From NCBI GenBank assembly GCA_947384775.1, contig CANDIF010000003.1, forward strand, positions 1-64,000: DNA of 64,000 nucleotides, given 5' to 3'. The notes beneath the pieces were generated by a model. It made no database searches. It was given only the letters and a program-made list of their open reading frames with translations, and was not told the DNA's origin. Shown here one piece after another: positions 41,285 to 54,365 of the stretch. A program made the translations under genes and the position numbers. The stretch comes from an uncultured Clostridium sp. GTDB taxonomy: Bacteria; Bacillota; Clostridia; TANB77; CAG-508. Each line of letters opens with the position of its first letter. Position 1 is the first letter of the stretch.

Positions 41285-41701
41285 TTAGAACCCCCAAGAT
41301 TGATATTCTTCTTCACAATGTACCCAATGGTCCCAGTCCTCCCACTCTTCATCAGTTGGCACATAATCCTCTTTGTCCCAGCTGGGACGTTTCTGGAAGA
41401 GGCCATCCAATTTGTACAGTCCGAAGGTGCTGAGCATGGCAATTGCCGCAGAGAAAACAATCCACTGGAAGGAATATCCCTCAACCAAAGTGCTAACAAA
41501 TGCCAATGGTCCCAGTATGCTTCCCATGAGTAATGGCATTTGAGCAATCCAGCATGCTACGCCCTGCCAAACTGGCTTTTGTTCGTTTGGGTTGGAGTTC
41601 AGAACCACGAAATAGCACATGCCAGTCTGTTGTTTCCATTGTTGTCCAATGTGCAGGAAAGTGATCTTTGTGATGAGTTCCATGAGTTGAATTTTTTTCA
41701 T
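41285..41701 (-). CDS. G+C-rich orphan membrane protein, probable foreign gene
   Basis: 138 residues from the ATG at 41699-41701, chosen for the GGAGGGCATACCA before it. The gene is markedly richer in G+C than all its neighbours (many C/G third positions, about 45-48% by eye). It has two hydrophobic segments (about 50-75 and 80-100; 'CWIAQMPLLMGSILGPLAFV', 'FQWIVFSAAIAMLSTFGLY') and a very acidic Trp-rich tail ('DKEDYVPTDEEWEDWDHWVH'). Overlapping frames on both strands exist; this one was chosen for its start signals and sensible membrane topology. No family was recognised. Confidence 0.6.
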   Translation of the reverse strand: MKKIQLMELITKITFLHIGQQWKQQTGMCYFVVLNSNPNEQKPVWQGVACWIAQMPLLMGSILGPLAFVSTLVEGYSFQWIVFSAAIAMLSTFGLYKLDGLFQKRPSWDKEDYVPTDEEWEDWDHWVHCEEEYQSWGF

Positions 41702-41872
41702 TGGTATGCCCTCCATATAATTTAGCGTATTGCCATTGATAATTTAATTATACCACCTTTAAGACTAATTTACAAATTATACAAATAATTAATAACGAAA
41801 TTGCAAATAAAGATAACGAAATTTATATTTTTATTTTTGCATTAGTGATGTTTTGGACAAGTAAAAAAATAA

Positions 41873-41919
41873 ATATCAAGGTTTCTATATTTTTTTGTGA
41901 AAGCCTTGATATTTCAATT
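41873..41919 (-). terminator. Terminator downstream of tRNA-Gln
   Basis: AAATATCAAGG and CCTTGATATTT arms pair across an A/T loop, followed by ATTTTTTT on the complement. Confidence 0.8.
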
Positions 41920-41922
41920 TCT

Positions 41923-41998
41923 TGGCTGGGGTACTAGGATTCGAACCTAGGAAATGTCGGAGTCAGAGTCCGATGCCTTACCACTTGGCGATACCCCA
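41923..41998 (-). tRNA. tRNA-Gln (anticodon CTG)
   Basis: Cloverleaf on the complement: TGGGGTA acceptor pairing with TACCCCA plus GCCA end, D-arm GCCAAGTGGTAAGGC, anticodon stem TCGGA/TCCGA around loop CTCTGAC (anticodon CTG), T-arm CTAGGTTCGAATCCTAG. It reads CAG. Confidence 0.93.
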
Positions 41999-42031
41999 AT
42001 GTTTATCTAATTAATAGTAAATAGATTTTGT

Positions 42032-42063
42032 AGATTGTTTTGCCATCTCTGGCAAAACAATCT
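42032..42063 (-). terminator. Terminator of the glycolytic operon
   Basis: AGATTGTTTTGCC / GGCAAAACAATCT perfect 13-bp stem with a six-base loop, 10 bp after the eno stop. Confidence 0.8.
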
Positions 42064-42072
42064 TTATCATGT

Positions 42073-44981
<2,909 letters not shown>

Positions 44982-45016
44982 ATTTATTTTCATTCCTCCT
45001 TAGGTCCGTCTTAAAA

Positions 45017-45814
45017 CTATGTTGAAAAATTTGACTTTAGTACAAAATTGTAATTATTTTTTAACCGTTCAAAGTTAATTATTTTGCTAAACTCACTCGC
45101 CTCTAAACTTGCTCCTCCAACTAGTCCCCCATCTATATCTGACATAGTAAATAATTCTTTACTGTTTGATGATTTTACACTTCCTCCATATAGGATTTCT
45201 ACTTCTTGTGCATTTTCATCACCATACATATTTGCAATTTCTGCTCTAATTCCTTTTATTGTGTTATTTGCATCTTCTGCTGTTGCTGTTTTTCCTGTAC
45301 CTATTGCCCATATTGGCTCATACGCTACTATTGTAGTTCTAATTTGTTCATCTGTCAAGCCTTCTAATCCTAAATTTATTTGTTTTTTTAATACGTCTTC
45401 TGTTTTACCTGTTTCTCTTTGTTCTAAAGTTTCTCCAACACATACTATTGGTTTTAATTCATTTGCATGTGCTGCTTTTAACTTTTTATTTACAGTTTCA
45501 TCTGTTTCTGCAAAATACTCTCTTCTTTCAGAATGTCCTATAATTACATATTCTACTCCTATTGATTTAAGCATTTGTGGAGATACTTCTCCAGTATATG
45601 CTCCTTTTTCTTCCCAGTGCATGTTTTGTGCACCTATTTTTATATTTGTATTTTGTGCAGACATTAGTGAGTAAAATAAATCTGTATATGGTGCACATAT
45701 AATTACTTCGTTTTGAGTATCTTTTACTAATGGTGCCAATTCTTCAAAAAATGTCATTGCTTCATTAGGTAATTTATTCATTTTCCAATTTCCTGCTATA
45801 ATCTTTTTTCTCAT
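45017..45814 (-). CDS. tpiA: Triosephosphate isomerase
   Basis: 265 residues, slightly longer than usual (about 250) through a C-terminal tail 'NFERLKNNYNFVLKSNFST'. It interconverts dihydroxyacetone phosphate and glyceraldehyde 3-phosphate. Motifs: 'IAGNWKMNK' with the catalytic Lys, 'IIGHSERR' with the catalytic His, 'VAYEPIWAIGTGKTA' with the catalytic Glu, and 'ILYGGSVKSSN'. It is in the glycolytic operon between an unknown membrane protein and gpmI. GGAGGAAGTAG precedes the ATG. Confidence 0.96.
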   Translation of the reverse strand: MRKKIIAGNWKMNKLPNEAMTFFEELAPLVKDTQNEVIICAPYTDLFYSLMSAQNTNIKIGAQNMHWEEKGAYTGEVSPQMLKSIGVEYVIIGHSERREYFAETDETVNKKLKAAHANELKPIVCVGETLEQRETGKTEDVLKKQINLGLEGLTDEQIRTTIVAYEPIWAIGTGKTATAEDANNTIKGIRAEIANMYGDENAQEVEILYGGSVKSSNSKELFTMSDIDGGLVGGASLEASEFSKIINFERLKNNYNFVLKSNFST

Positions 45815-45828
45815 TCTACTTCCTCCTT

Positions 45829-46554
45829 CTATGTTTGCTCATCTGCATCTATTCTATATATATATCCCTCTTCATCATATGACAATATAATTTTATAATC
45901 TGCTTCATCTTTTATATCTCTAAGTGATTCTAACTCTCCTGAATATAATGTTATATTATGTTTATCATCTCCCTGATTAGCTGCTTTTATATCGTTTATC
46001 ATTTTACTTTTTACTACAGTACCTTTTACTATTTGTCCTGAATATTTTAATAAATTTTGATTAAACGCTTGTACTTCTGGTGGTAATTCTGCACCCTTTC
46101 CTCTTTTTATTACAATTTCTGTTACATAGCCTGTTGCATCATCGTAATTGCATTCCACTATATACGTATATTCATTACTTAAATATTGTTGTGCATTAGA
46201 TATTTCTGTTGTATCATCCGTTCCTTCTTCTAAATTTGTATTCATTATTTTTACTTTTAATTGACGTTCTTCATTTTGATTATTTGATAAAATTATTTCT
46301 GAAAGCAATGATTTTACTAAAGTTGTAGATACTTCTTCTCCTACATATGATGTAAATTTAGTATTAAATTCATTTAATTTTTTTTCTTTTTCTACTCTTT
46401 CTAATTCTTCTGAATTTGTTGGTGCATCTACAATTATTTTTTTTGAAGAATTTTTTCCTTTATCTATAACTATTAGTATTATTCCTATTATAAGTGATAT
46501 TATTAAAACTCCTATCATTACTCCTAGTAGCACTACCATTTTACTTTTTCTCAT
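45829..46554 (-). CDS. Membrane-anchored protein with a duplicated domain, in the glycolytic operon
   Basis: 241 residues: one helix (about 6-30), then an extracytoplasmic part with two similar modules. The first has 'FNTKFTSYVGEEVSTTLVKSLLSEIILSNNQNEERQLKVKI' and the second 'FNQNLLKYSGQIVKGTVVKSKMINDIKAANQGDDKHNITLY'. Each is followed by a strand pair ending 'YIVECNYDDATGYVTEIVI' or 'YKIILSYDEEGYIYRIDAD'. The pattern suggests an internal duplication. No family was recognised. It lies 14 bp upstream of tpiA and 61 bp after pgk, so is almost certainly co-transcribed with glycolytic genes, which is unexpected for a surface protein. Confidence 0.7.
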   Translation of the reverse strand: MRKSKMVVLLGVMIGVLIISLIIGIILIVIDKGKNSSKKIIVDAPTNSEELERVEKEKKLNEFNTKFTSYVGEEVSTTLVKSLLSEIILSNNQNEERQLKVKIMNTNLEEGTDDTTEISNAQQYLSNEYTYIVECNYDDATGYVTEIVIKRGKGAELPPEVQAFNQNLLKYSGQIVKGTVVKSKMINDIKAANQGDDKHNITLYSGELESLRDIKDEADYKIILSYDEEGYIYRIDADEQT

Positions 46555-46615
46555 TTACGCCCTCCACTCCTAATTTTATATCAAAATTATTTCTTCTGTA
46601 GTTCATCTATATTAT

Positions 46616-47803
46616 TTATTTTTCATTTAAACAATCTATTCCTGGTAAAACTTTTCCTTCTAAAAATTCAAGCGAAGCTCCTCCTCCTGTTGATATATGA
46701 GTCATTTTATCTGCTAATCCCAAGTTTTCTATTGCTGCTGCTGAATCTCCACCACCAATTACTGTTACTGCATCACTATTTGCAAGAATCTCAGCTACTG
46801 CTTTTGTTCCAACTTCATATTTAGAAAATTCGCAAACTCCTAATGGACCATTCCATAATACTGTTTTTGCATTTTTTACAACATCTTTAAACAATTCTAT
46901 AGTTTTTGGTCCTATATCTAATCCCATATAATTTTCTGGAATTTCTGTTTTATCAACAATTTTATCATCTGCATCATTTGAATATTCTGCTGCTACATGG
47001 TTATCTTCTGGCAATACTATTTTTACACCTTTTGTTTCAGCTTTTTCTAAAATAGTTTTTGCTAAATCTATTTTATCTTCTTCACATATTGAAGTTCCGA
47101 TATTTAATCCTTGTGCTTTGTAGAATGTATATGCCATTCCACCACCTATTACAAGTGTATCAACTTTATCTAACAAGTTTTCTATTACACCTATTTTATC
47201 AGATACTTTTGCTCCACCAAGTATTGCAACAAATGGTCTTGCTGGGTTTTCAAGAGCTCCACCTAGAAATTCTAGTTCTTTCTCAATTAAAAATCCTGAA
47301 ACTGCTGGTAAATAGTGTGATACTCCTTCTGTTGAAGCGTGTGCTCTGTGTGCAGTTCCAAATGCATCATTTACATATATTTCAGCAAATGAAGCTAATT
47401 TTTTAGCAAATTCCATATCATTTTTTTCTTCTTCACTATGAAATCTTACATTTTCAAGTAACACAACTTCTCCTGATTTTATATTAGAAGTTAAGTTTTC
47501 TGCATCTTCTCCTATTACATCTTTTGCTAACATAACTGGTTTTCCTAGTAATTTACTTAGTTCCTCTGCAACTGGTTTTAATGAGTATTTATTATTAAAT
47601 TCTCCCTTTGGTCTTCCTAAGTGTGAACAAAGTATAACCTTTGCATTATTATTTAACAAATATTTAATTGTTGGCAATGCCCCTCTTATTCTTCTATTAT
47701 CTGTAATTTTTCCTGTTTCTCCATCTAGTGGAACGTTAAAATCACATCTAACCAATACTTTTTTGTTCTTTACATCTATATCTTTTATAGTTTTCTTATT
47801 CAT
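46616..47803 (-). CDS. pgk: Phosphoglycerate kinase
   Basis: 395 residues from the ATG at 47801-47803, preceded by GGAGGTTTTTT; an upstream in-frame ATG 81 bp away has no site. It makes ATP from 1,3-bisphosphoglycerate. Motifs: '[25 protein letters not shown]', '[10 protein letters not shown]', '[15 protein letters not shown]', '[15 protein letters not shown]', '[18 protein letters not shown]', '[12 protein letters not shown]' and '[12 protein letters not shown]'. It is the second gene of the glycolytic unit. An imperfect hairpin (about 47837-47872) lies between gap and pgk. Confidence 0.96.
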   Translation of the reverse strand: MNKKTIKDIDVKNKKVLVRCDFNVPLDGETGKITDNRRIRGALPTIKYLLNNNAKVILCSHLGRPKGEFNNKYSLKPVAEELSKLLGKPVMLAKDVIGEDAENLTSNIKSGEVVLLENVRFHSEEEKNDMEFAKKLASFAEIYVNDAFGTAHRAHASTEGVSHYLPAVSGFLIEKELEFLGGALENPARPFVAILGGAKVSDKIGVIENLLDKVDTLVIGGGMAYTFYKAQGLNIGTSICEEDKIDLAKTILEKAETKGVKIVLPEDNHVAAEYSNDADDKIVDKTEIPENYMGLDIGPKTIELFKDVVKNAKTVLWNGPLGVCEFSKYEVGTKAVAEILANSDAVTVIGGGDSAAAIENLGLADKMTHISTGGGASLEFLEGKVLPGIDCLNEK

Positions 47804-47836
47804 AAAAAACCTCCATTTTATCTTTTCGTTTACAGC

Positions 47837-47872
47837 ATTGTAGGGTTCGCCTTTTTCAAAGCAAAACCCTGC
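47837..47872 (-). promoter_or_regulatory. Intercistronic hairpin between gap and pgk
   Basis: CAGGGTTTTGC and GGCGAACCCTA pair imperfectly on the complement around an A/T loop, with no T-run after. It is a candidate processing or stability site like those known between gapA and upstream or downstream genes in Bacillus. Confidence 0.35.
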
Positions 47873-47887
47873 AAAATTTTTCACATA

Positions 47888-48975
<1,088 letters not shown>

Positions 48976-49139
48976 GTATTTTATAAAAATTGTTTATATA
49001 TGTTTTTAAATTATTATTTCTAATTAAATTTAAGATTATTCACAATTATTTATGTAATAGCACTTTTCTTTGAATATTTTATTCTTATATTTAAAATCAC
49101 ATAAACTTCAATAAAAATCGTTTGACAATATTATACATA
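48976..49139. other. Spacer upstream of the glycolytic operon
   Basis: AT-rich spacer with no plausible frame, hairpin or repeat beyond homopolymer runs. Nothing else is seen here. Confidence 0.5.
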
Positions 49140-49141
49140 AT

Positions 49142-49176
49142 ATATCCTCAGTTAATTTTAGATTTACTGAGGATAT
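49142..49176 (-). terminator. Probable terminator of the pilin-like gene
   Basis: ATATCCTCAGT (49142-49152) and ACTGAGGATAT (49166-49176) form an 11-bp perfect stem 37 bp past the restored stop at 49213. The T-run after it is weak. Confidence 0.5.
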
Positions 49177-49212
49177 ATACAAATTATTTTAATTCTATAA
49201 TAAGTAACTTTC

Positions 49213-50728
49213 TCATTTTTTTACAATTTGCCACTCTGAACTTCCAGAAATTGGTTTTAATTCTAAATCAGAAGGTAAGGTTACAATTGGACGAATAGAA
49301 TAATTAGTATTACCAATATCTTGATTAGAACCAAATAGTGTTATACCATAAAAACCGACTGTTAGTATTCATTATACAACGCAAACCAAAAGCAACAACA
49401 GAAACACTATCACTGGTAAATCGAGATGCAAGCCAATAAGTAGTACCTGTATCAAATATTAATTTATGGAAATTAGAATCATTATAATAATTAGTTTGTG
49501 ATTCAAATTTATAATAAGTTTGTGTAATTGTTAAACTATTTTCTTGTGTTGATGTTAATGTAGTTGGTTCTGAATAATAATTTTCGCTTTCCCTTTGAGC
49601 AATGTTATTAGGTTTAATTGTTACGTTTTTATCATGATTTTTGTATATATTTGATGTATGTGCAACCCCTGCTCCATAAGTTTTTTGTTTTCCATATTGT
49701 AAAGTATTTACTATGCATTCATCTCTTTTCGTTGTACCAAGCTCGTTAAACTGTTTTTCGATATCTGCTAAATTTAAACTTCTTGATACAATGCCCAAAC
49801 TAACATTAGAATATTGTGATTTGCACAAATCATTTAATAAAAGTACCCCGTTGTTATATCCTAATGCCCCTCCAAAATATACAGTTAAAGCTGTTGGTTT
49901 TTCTGCTATTAGTTGTATTGTTCCATCATCATTTATATTCATTATTTGCCATTTTAGAGTTGTGTCCTGTGGTATTGTTTGGTTTGATGTGTGTCCTGAA
50001 TATTTTGCTTCGATTAAATAATCCGATGCTATATTTGGTGTGTATGATACATAGTCTCCTATTTTTAGTTTTGGTAATATGATTTCATCTACATTTACAT
50101 ATCCTGTTATATTGATTTCTGAGTATACTCTTACAAAATATGTTCCATTTTCTGTTGCTGTGAATGTTCTTGTTATTTCTTCTTTGCTACCATTGCAGTC
50201 ATCAAATTCTTTTACTAGTTTTCCATTTAAATATACTTCTATTTTACTTATTCCATATTCTGTTTCACTTGCTGTAATTATAACTGGTATTGATAGTTTA
50301 TCCTCCAATAATATTCCTTTTTCTATGTTTAATTCTGGATATGTAAATTTACCCTCTTGTCCTAAGTCTTGTCCAATTTTTGGTGTGTTTCTATCTAATT
50401 CAAATGCCCAACCATCTAATATTACTACGTTGTCTACTACTTTTGAGCCTGGTAAATTATCTTGAATATATTTGTCCAAATAATCATTTTCGTTATAATT
50501 TTTATTTGTATATTTTTCTGCCATAGCACCAGTAAGTGTTGTTCCTAATTTTACTCTTGCTTCATGCATACTATATCCATTTATTGCTTTTTCGGCATGA
50601 CCAAACAGCCCACTTTGAATTACTGTTTTAATTGTTACTGCTATTATGATTAACATTACAATTATTGTAATTATTAGTGCTATCAATGTAATTCCCTTGT
50701 TTGAATCTTTAAAAGCATAATTCTTCAT
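49213..50728 (-). pseudogene. Type IV pilin-like secreted protein, frameshifted near its C-terminus
   Basis: The N-terminus has a short prepilin leader and 'KGITLIALIITIIVMLIIIAVTI', a type IV pilin/pseudopilin helix cut before the Ile (G-ITLIAL). A large extracytoplasmic region (about 130-440) with Ig-like strands follows. The frame ends early at 49325. A second frame resumes at once with 'GFYGITLFGSNQDIGNTNYSIRPIVTLPSDLELKP', then '...SEWQIVKK', and stops at 49213-49215. That tail (R-P-I-V-T-L-P plus W-x-I) is the usual ending of such proteins. The whole length is a multiple of three plus one, so one extra base within about 49351-49385 explains it. Confidence 0.8.
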
Positions 50729-51018
50729 TAGTAAATCCTCCTTATTTTATTGTGTTTTATCAATTATAATAAATTTGATTTGTATATGCTAACTATATTG
50801 TCTAAAATATTACTATACCTTATTAAGTACATTATAACTTATGTACGTTATGCATTCAAGTTTAATTGCAAAATGTAATATTTTGTAATTGCATTGTAAC
50901 AAAAATGTAATATAATAATTTTCTTTTTGCTTGACGTTCACCCCCTATTCATTATAGAATAATTATGTATAATTGTATTTTATACAAAAAACTAGATTTA
51001 GCTTGAATGGAGTTATTT
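50729..51018. other. Divergent promoter region of pilin-like and HD-GYP genes
   Basis: AT-rich. A rightward promoter candidate for the HD-GYP gene is TTGACG (50931-50936), 18 bp, TAGAAT (50955-50960). A second candidate TTGCAT-16-TATAAT lies just upstream (about 50890-50917). A GTACAT / ATGTAC inverted repeat lies near 50827-50847. No gene is seen. Confidence 0.45.
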
Positions 51019-51939
51019 ATGAAAGAATATAATTTTAATTTTTATAGTGATGCTAATTTAAAAAGCTATAACTTAAACGAAAGCATACGATATCAACTTG
51101 GAATGTTAGATAGTCTTGATGCTTTTACTCGTAGGCATTCTGAAAATGTTGCAGCTCTTACATGCAGACTTTGTGAGAAATTACATATGAGATCTTATTT
51201 TACAGCATATTGTACTACTTGTGCATACTTACATGATATTGGAAAACAATTTATTCCCGAAAAAATACTTCAAAAAAATGGTCCTTTAACTGATGAAGAA
51301 TATGAAATAATGAAAACTCATACTACTATTGGCTATAAAATATGTATGGCTGATATGAAATTAAGACCATATGCAAATGGTACTTTATATCATCATGAAG
51401 CATTAAATGGTACAGGTTATCCAAATGGTGCAACTGCGCAAGAAATTCCATTAGAAGGAAAAATCATTAGAGTTGCAGATGAATTTGATGCCATTGTAAG
51501 CAAAAGGCAGTATAAATCACATGTTGGTATTTCTGATACATTAAAAATTCTTTTTGATGAAATCACTCCGCCTGCTGTTTCTAAAAAATCTATTGATAAA
51601 TTAAACAAAATAGATCCTAAAATCTTTAAAGCTTTAGTAAAAAATGTTATTGAAGATACTGAATATGAAATCGGTTGCCTAATGGATTATATTGACTATA
51701 TTGATGAAAACATTAAACGATTGCATCAAATTCAACTTTATAATGCTAGTTTAATTGATGCAAAAAAAGATCATCAAAAAGAATATTATAAAAAATCCAT
51801 TGAATTATTATTAGACCCTGGAGAGACTCTTGATAATTGGGCTCAAGTAGCTTCAGAATATAAAACAGCTCGTGCCATTAGGTCAGAAGAACTTAATAAG
51901 TTACGTGCAGAGTTGAAAAAAATAAAAAAATTTAAATAA
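51019..51939 (+). CDS. HD-GYP domain protein (putative c-di-GMP phosphodiesterase)
   Basis: 306 residues from the ATG at 51019-51021, chosen for GGAGTTATTT just before it; an in-frame ATG 12 bp upstream is weaker. HD-GYP motifs: 'DAFTRRHSENVAALTCRLC', 'YLHDIGKQFIPEKILQKNGPLTDEEYEIMKTHTTIGYKIC', 'HHEALNGTGYPNGATAQEIPLEGKIIRVADEFDAI'. The GYP triad is present. The C-terminal about 110 residues are helical. It probably breaks down cyclic di-GMP or a related dinucleotide. There is no sensory or receiver domain. It stands divergently beside the pilin-like gene, and c-di-GMP often controls type IV pili. Confidence 0.9.
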   Translation: MKEYNFNFYSDANLKSYNLNESIRYQLGMLDSLDAFTRRHSENVAALTCRLCEKLHMRSYFTAYCTTCAYLHDIGKQFIPEKILQKNGPLTDEEYEIMKTHTTIGYKICMADMKLRPYANGTLYHHEALNGTGYPNGATAQEIPLEGKIIRVADEFDAIVSKRQYKSHVGISDTLKILFDEITPPAVSKKSIDKLNKIDPKIFKALVKNVIEDTEYEIGCLMDYIDYIDENIKRLHQIQLYNASLIDAKKDHQKEYYKKSIELLLDPGETLDNWAQVASEYKTARAIRSEELNKLRAELKKIKKFK

Positions 51940-51944
51940 TTAAG

Positions 51945-51974
51945 AATACTGGCGAATTAAATTTCACCAGTATT
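51945..51974. terminator. Terminator between convergent genes
   Basis: AATACTGG / CCAGTATT outer stem with inner GAATT / AATTTC pairing, followed rightward by TTGTTTGT. It overlaps the end of the cysteine desulfurase gene (stop at 51957). Confidence 0.75.
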
Positions 51975-53114
51975 TTGTTTGTATTTATTCTCCATATTTA
52001 CTAAAGTATTTATTAAATAATCTACATCTTCTTTTGTATTTTGTTCTCCAAAAGTTATTCGGAGTGCTGTTCCTGCTGCTTCTTTAGGTAGCCCTATTGC
52101 TGTTAGCACATGTGATGGTTCTCCTGAACTTGAATTACATGCAGAACCTGCTGAGCCACATATTCCAGCTTCATCTAAATCAAATAAAATTTCCTCTCCA
52201 TTCATATCTAAAAATGATATATTTGCATTTCCTGGAAGCCTATTCGTTCTATGTCCATTTATCCTTATATTAGGAATATTCTTTTCTACTTGATTTATAT
52301 AGTATTCTCTTAAGTCTAATAATTTTTTATTATATTCATCTATATTTTGATATGCAAGTTCTATTGCTTTTCCTAAACCTACAATTCCTGCTACATTTTC
52401 TGTTCCCGCTCTTTTATCTCTTTCTTGATGTCCACCTTCTTGTTGTTTTTCAAATTCTATTCCTTCTCTTATATAGAGTGCACCTACTCCTTTTGGTCCA
52501 TAAAACTTATGTGCTGACATTGATAATGCATCTATATTCATTTTTTGAACATCAATTTTCAAATTTCCCATAGCTTGAACTGCATCTGTATGGAAATATA
52601 TATTATGTTTTTTAGCTATTCTACCAATTTCTTCGATTGGCTCTATTGTTCCAATTTCATTATTTGCAAACATTATTGAAATTAATATTGTTTCTTTACA
52701 TATTGCATTTTCTAATTCTTGCAAATTTATTAATCCATCTTCATTTACATTTAAATATGTCACCCTAAATCCTTGTTTTTCTAGGGTTTTACACGTATTT
52801 AAAACAGCATGATGTTCAATTTTAGTTGTTATTATATGATTTCCTTTTTTATTTAAGCTATGAGCAATTCCTTTTATTACTAGGTTATCACTTTCACTAC
52901 CACAGCCTGTAAAGTATATTTCCTTCGGTTTTGCATTTATAACTTTCGCCACTTTATGTCTTGCATCTTCTATTGCTCTTTTTGCTCTTCTTCCTATGCT
53001 ATATACAGAAGAAGGATTCCCATATTCTAAATTAAAAAACGGTATCATTTCTTTTAATACCGCTTCTTTTACATATGTTGTTGCAGCATGGTCAAAATAT
53101 TTTATATCATTCAC
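51957..53114 (-). CDS. Cysteine desulfurase (NifS/IscS family)
   Basis: 385 residues from a GTG at 53112-53114 with GGAGGAATTTGT ahead; it overlaps the hemW stop by 4 bp. A PLP enzyme that takes sulfur from cysteine for iron-sulfur clusters and tRNA thiolation. Motifs: 'DIKYFDHAATTYV', 'GNPSSVYSIGRRAK', 'FTGCGSESDNL', 'KIEHHAVLNTC', 'ALSMSAHKFYGPKGVGALYI' with the PLP Lys, and the catalytic Cys loop 'CGSAGSACNSSSGEPSHVL'. Because hemW needs an Fe-S cluster, co-translation is sensible. No iscU lies in the window. Confidence 0.94.
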   Translation of the reverse strand: MNDIKYFDHAATTYVKEAVLKEMIPFFNLEYGNPSSVYSIGRRAKRAIEDARHKVAKVINAKPKEIYFTGCGSESDNLVIKGIAHSLNKKGNHIITTKIEHHAVLNTCKTLEKQGFRVTYLNVNEDGLINLQELENAICKETILISIMFANNEIGTIEPIEEIGRIAKKHNIYFHTDAVQAMGNLKIDVQKMNIDALSMSAHKFYGPKGVGALYIREGIEFEKQQEGGHQERDKRAGTENVAGIVGLGKAIELAYQNIDEYNKKLLDLREYYINQVEKNIPNIRINGHRTNRLPGNANISFLDMNGEEILFDLDEAGICGSAGSACNSSSGEPSHVLTAIGLPKEAAGTALRITFGEQNTKEDVDYLINTLVNMENKYKQNTGEI

Positions 53115-54223
53115 ACAAATTCCTCCCAAACTAAATTTGCTAAATCTATTCCCTTATTAGTTAATTTTATATAGTTTTCATCTATATTAACTAGTTTATC
53201 CATAACTAGTTTGTTTAATTCCTCTCTATATAAATATATGGGATTATCTACAAATTTGTTCTTGAAATTTTGTATATTTATTCCATCTATTTTTCTTAAG
53301 CCTAACAACATATATTCATTTCTTTGATTTTCTACAGTTTGAACTTCATGAACTATTCTATTTTCTTCAACATTCTCTAAATACTTTTTCAAAATTTCTG
53401 TATTCGAATATCTTTTTTGGTTTAAATATGAATGTGCCGCTAATCCAAATCCTATGTATTCTTTTTGATTCCAACAATCCATATTATGTTTTGATTCATA
53501 TCCTATTTTTGCAAAATTTGAAATTTCATAATGTTTATATCCTAATTCCTCTAATTTATTTTTTACTTTCCAATACATTTTTCTTTCAAGTTCTTCAGGT
53601 ATTTCTTCTAAATCGCCTTTGCTTAATAAATCTTCTATTTTTGTATTTTCCTCTATAATTAAAGAATATACTGAAATATGTTCTGGTTTTAATTCTGATA
53701 TTTGGTTAATAGATTCTTCTACATCTTGCAAATTCTGAGTTGGTAAACCTATTATCAAATCTATATTTATATTCTTAAATCCCACTTTTCTAGCAATTTT
53801 ATATGTCGTCATAAATTCTTCAAAGTTATGTATTCTACCTATTGTTTTTAGTAATTTATCATTCGTGCTTTGTAATCCTATACTTATTCTATTTATTCCT
53901 GCATTATAGTAATCTTCAAGTTTTTCCTTGGTTACTGTTCCTGGGTTAACTTCTATTGTAACTTCTTTTGCCTCTTTTACGTTAATCAATTTTAATATTT
54001 CTACAATATATGAACTATCTATATATGATGGAGTTCCTCCACCAATATAGATGCTTGATATTTTATATTCTGAAAGGTTTTGTTTAATTATTTCGTTTTT
54101 TAACTGTTCCACATACTTTTCTATATACTCATTACAATTTTGGAATGATGTAAAATCACAATAGAAACATTTTTGCTTACAAAATGGTATGTGAACATAT
54201 ACTCCTATCTCTTTTTTATTCAT
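53111..54223 (-). CDS. hemW: Radical SAM protein HemW (heme chaperone-like)
   Basis: 370 residues. The N-terminal 'GVYVHIPFCKQKCFYCDFTSFQN' is the HemW radical-SAM CxxxCxxC cluster loop; 'SIYIGGGTPSYID', 'TIEVNPGTVTKEKL', 'GINRISIGLQSTNDKLLKTIGRIHNFEEF' and 'NYDLIIGLP-type' motifs ('INIDLIIGLPTQ') agree. The HemN_C tail is present ('NEYMLLGLRKIDGINIQNF'). Once called oxygen-independent coproporphyrinogen oxidase, the family is now seen as heme-delivering chaperones. It is co-translated with the cysteine desulfurase. Confidence 0.93.
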   Translation of the reverse strand: MNKKEIGVYVHIPFCKQKCFYCDFTSFQNCNEYIEKYVEQLKNEIIKQNLSEYKISSIYIGGGTPSYIDSSYIVEILKLINVKEAKEVTIEVNPGTVTKEKLEDYYNAGINRISIGLQSTNDKLLKTIGRIHNFEEFMTTYKIARKVGFKNINIDLIIGLPTQNLQDVEESINQISELKPEHISVYSLIIEENTKIEDLLSKGDLEEIPEELERKMYWKVKNKLEELGYKHYEISNFAKIGYESKHNMDCWNQKEYIGFGLAAHSYLNQKRYSNTEILKKYLENVEENRIVHEVQTVENQRNEYMLLGLRKIDGINIQNFKNKFVDNPIYLYREELNKLVMDKLVNIDENYIKLTNKGIDLANLVWEEFV

Positions 54224-54290
54224 ATTTAATCATATTCCTTTATACAGTAAATTTGGTTGGAAAAGAATTAAATTTGGGCTAGGAAAACGA

Positions 54291-54339
54291 ATTTAAAATT
54301 TATGAGGCGTACTAATTGTACGTTGATTAAATTTTAAAT
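54291..54339. repeat. Long AT-rich palindrome between whiA and hemW
   Basis: A 12-bp perfect outer stem (ATTTAAAATTTA / TAAATTTTAAAT), a symmetric 5x5 internal loop, and an inner CGTAC / GTACG stem with loop TAATT. No proper T-run follows on either strand. It may be a terminator, a protein-binding palindrome or a relic repeat. Confidence 0.5.
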
Positions 54340-54365
54340 GAAGTTTGACAACGCCAAAATTCTAA

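Noticed and set aside
41255..41533. Rightward 92-codon frame and a second leftward frame (41167-41547) in the G+C-rich block
   Set aside because: Both overlap the 41285-41701 gene, lack a good ribosome-binding site, and do not give a sensible protein; high G+C lengthens chance frames.
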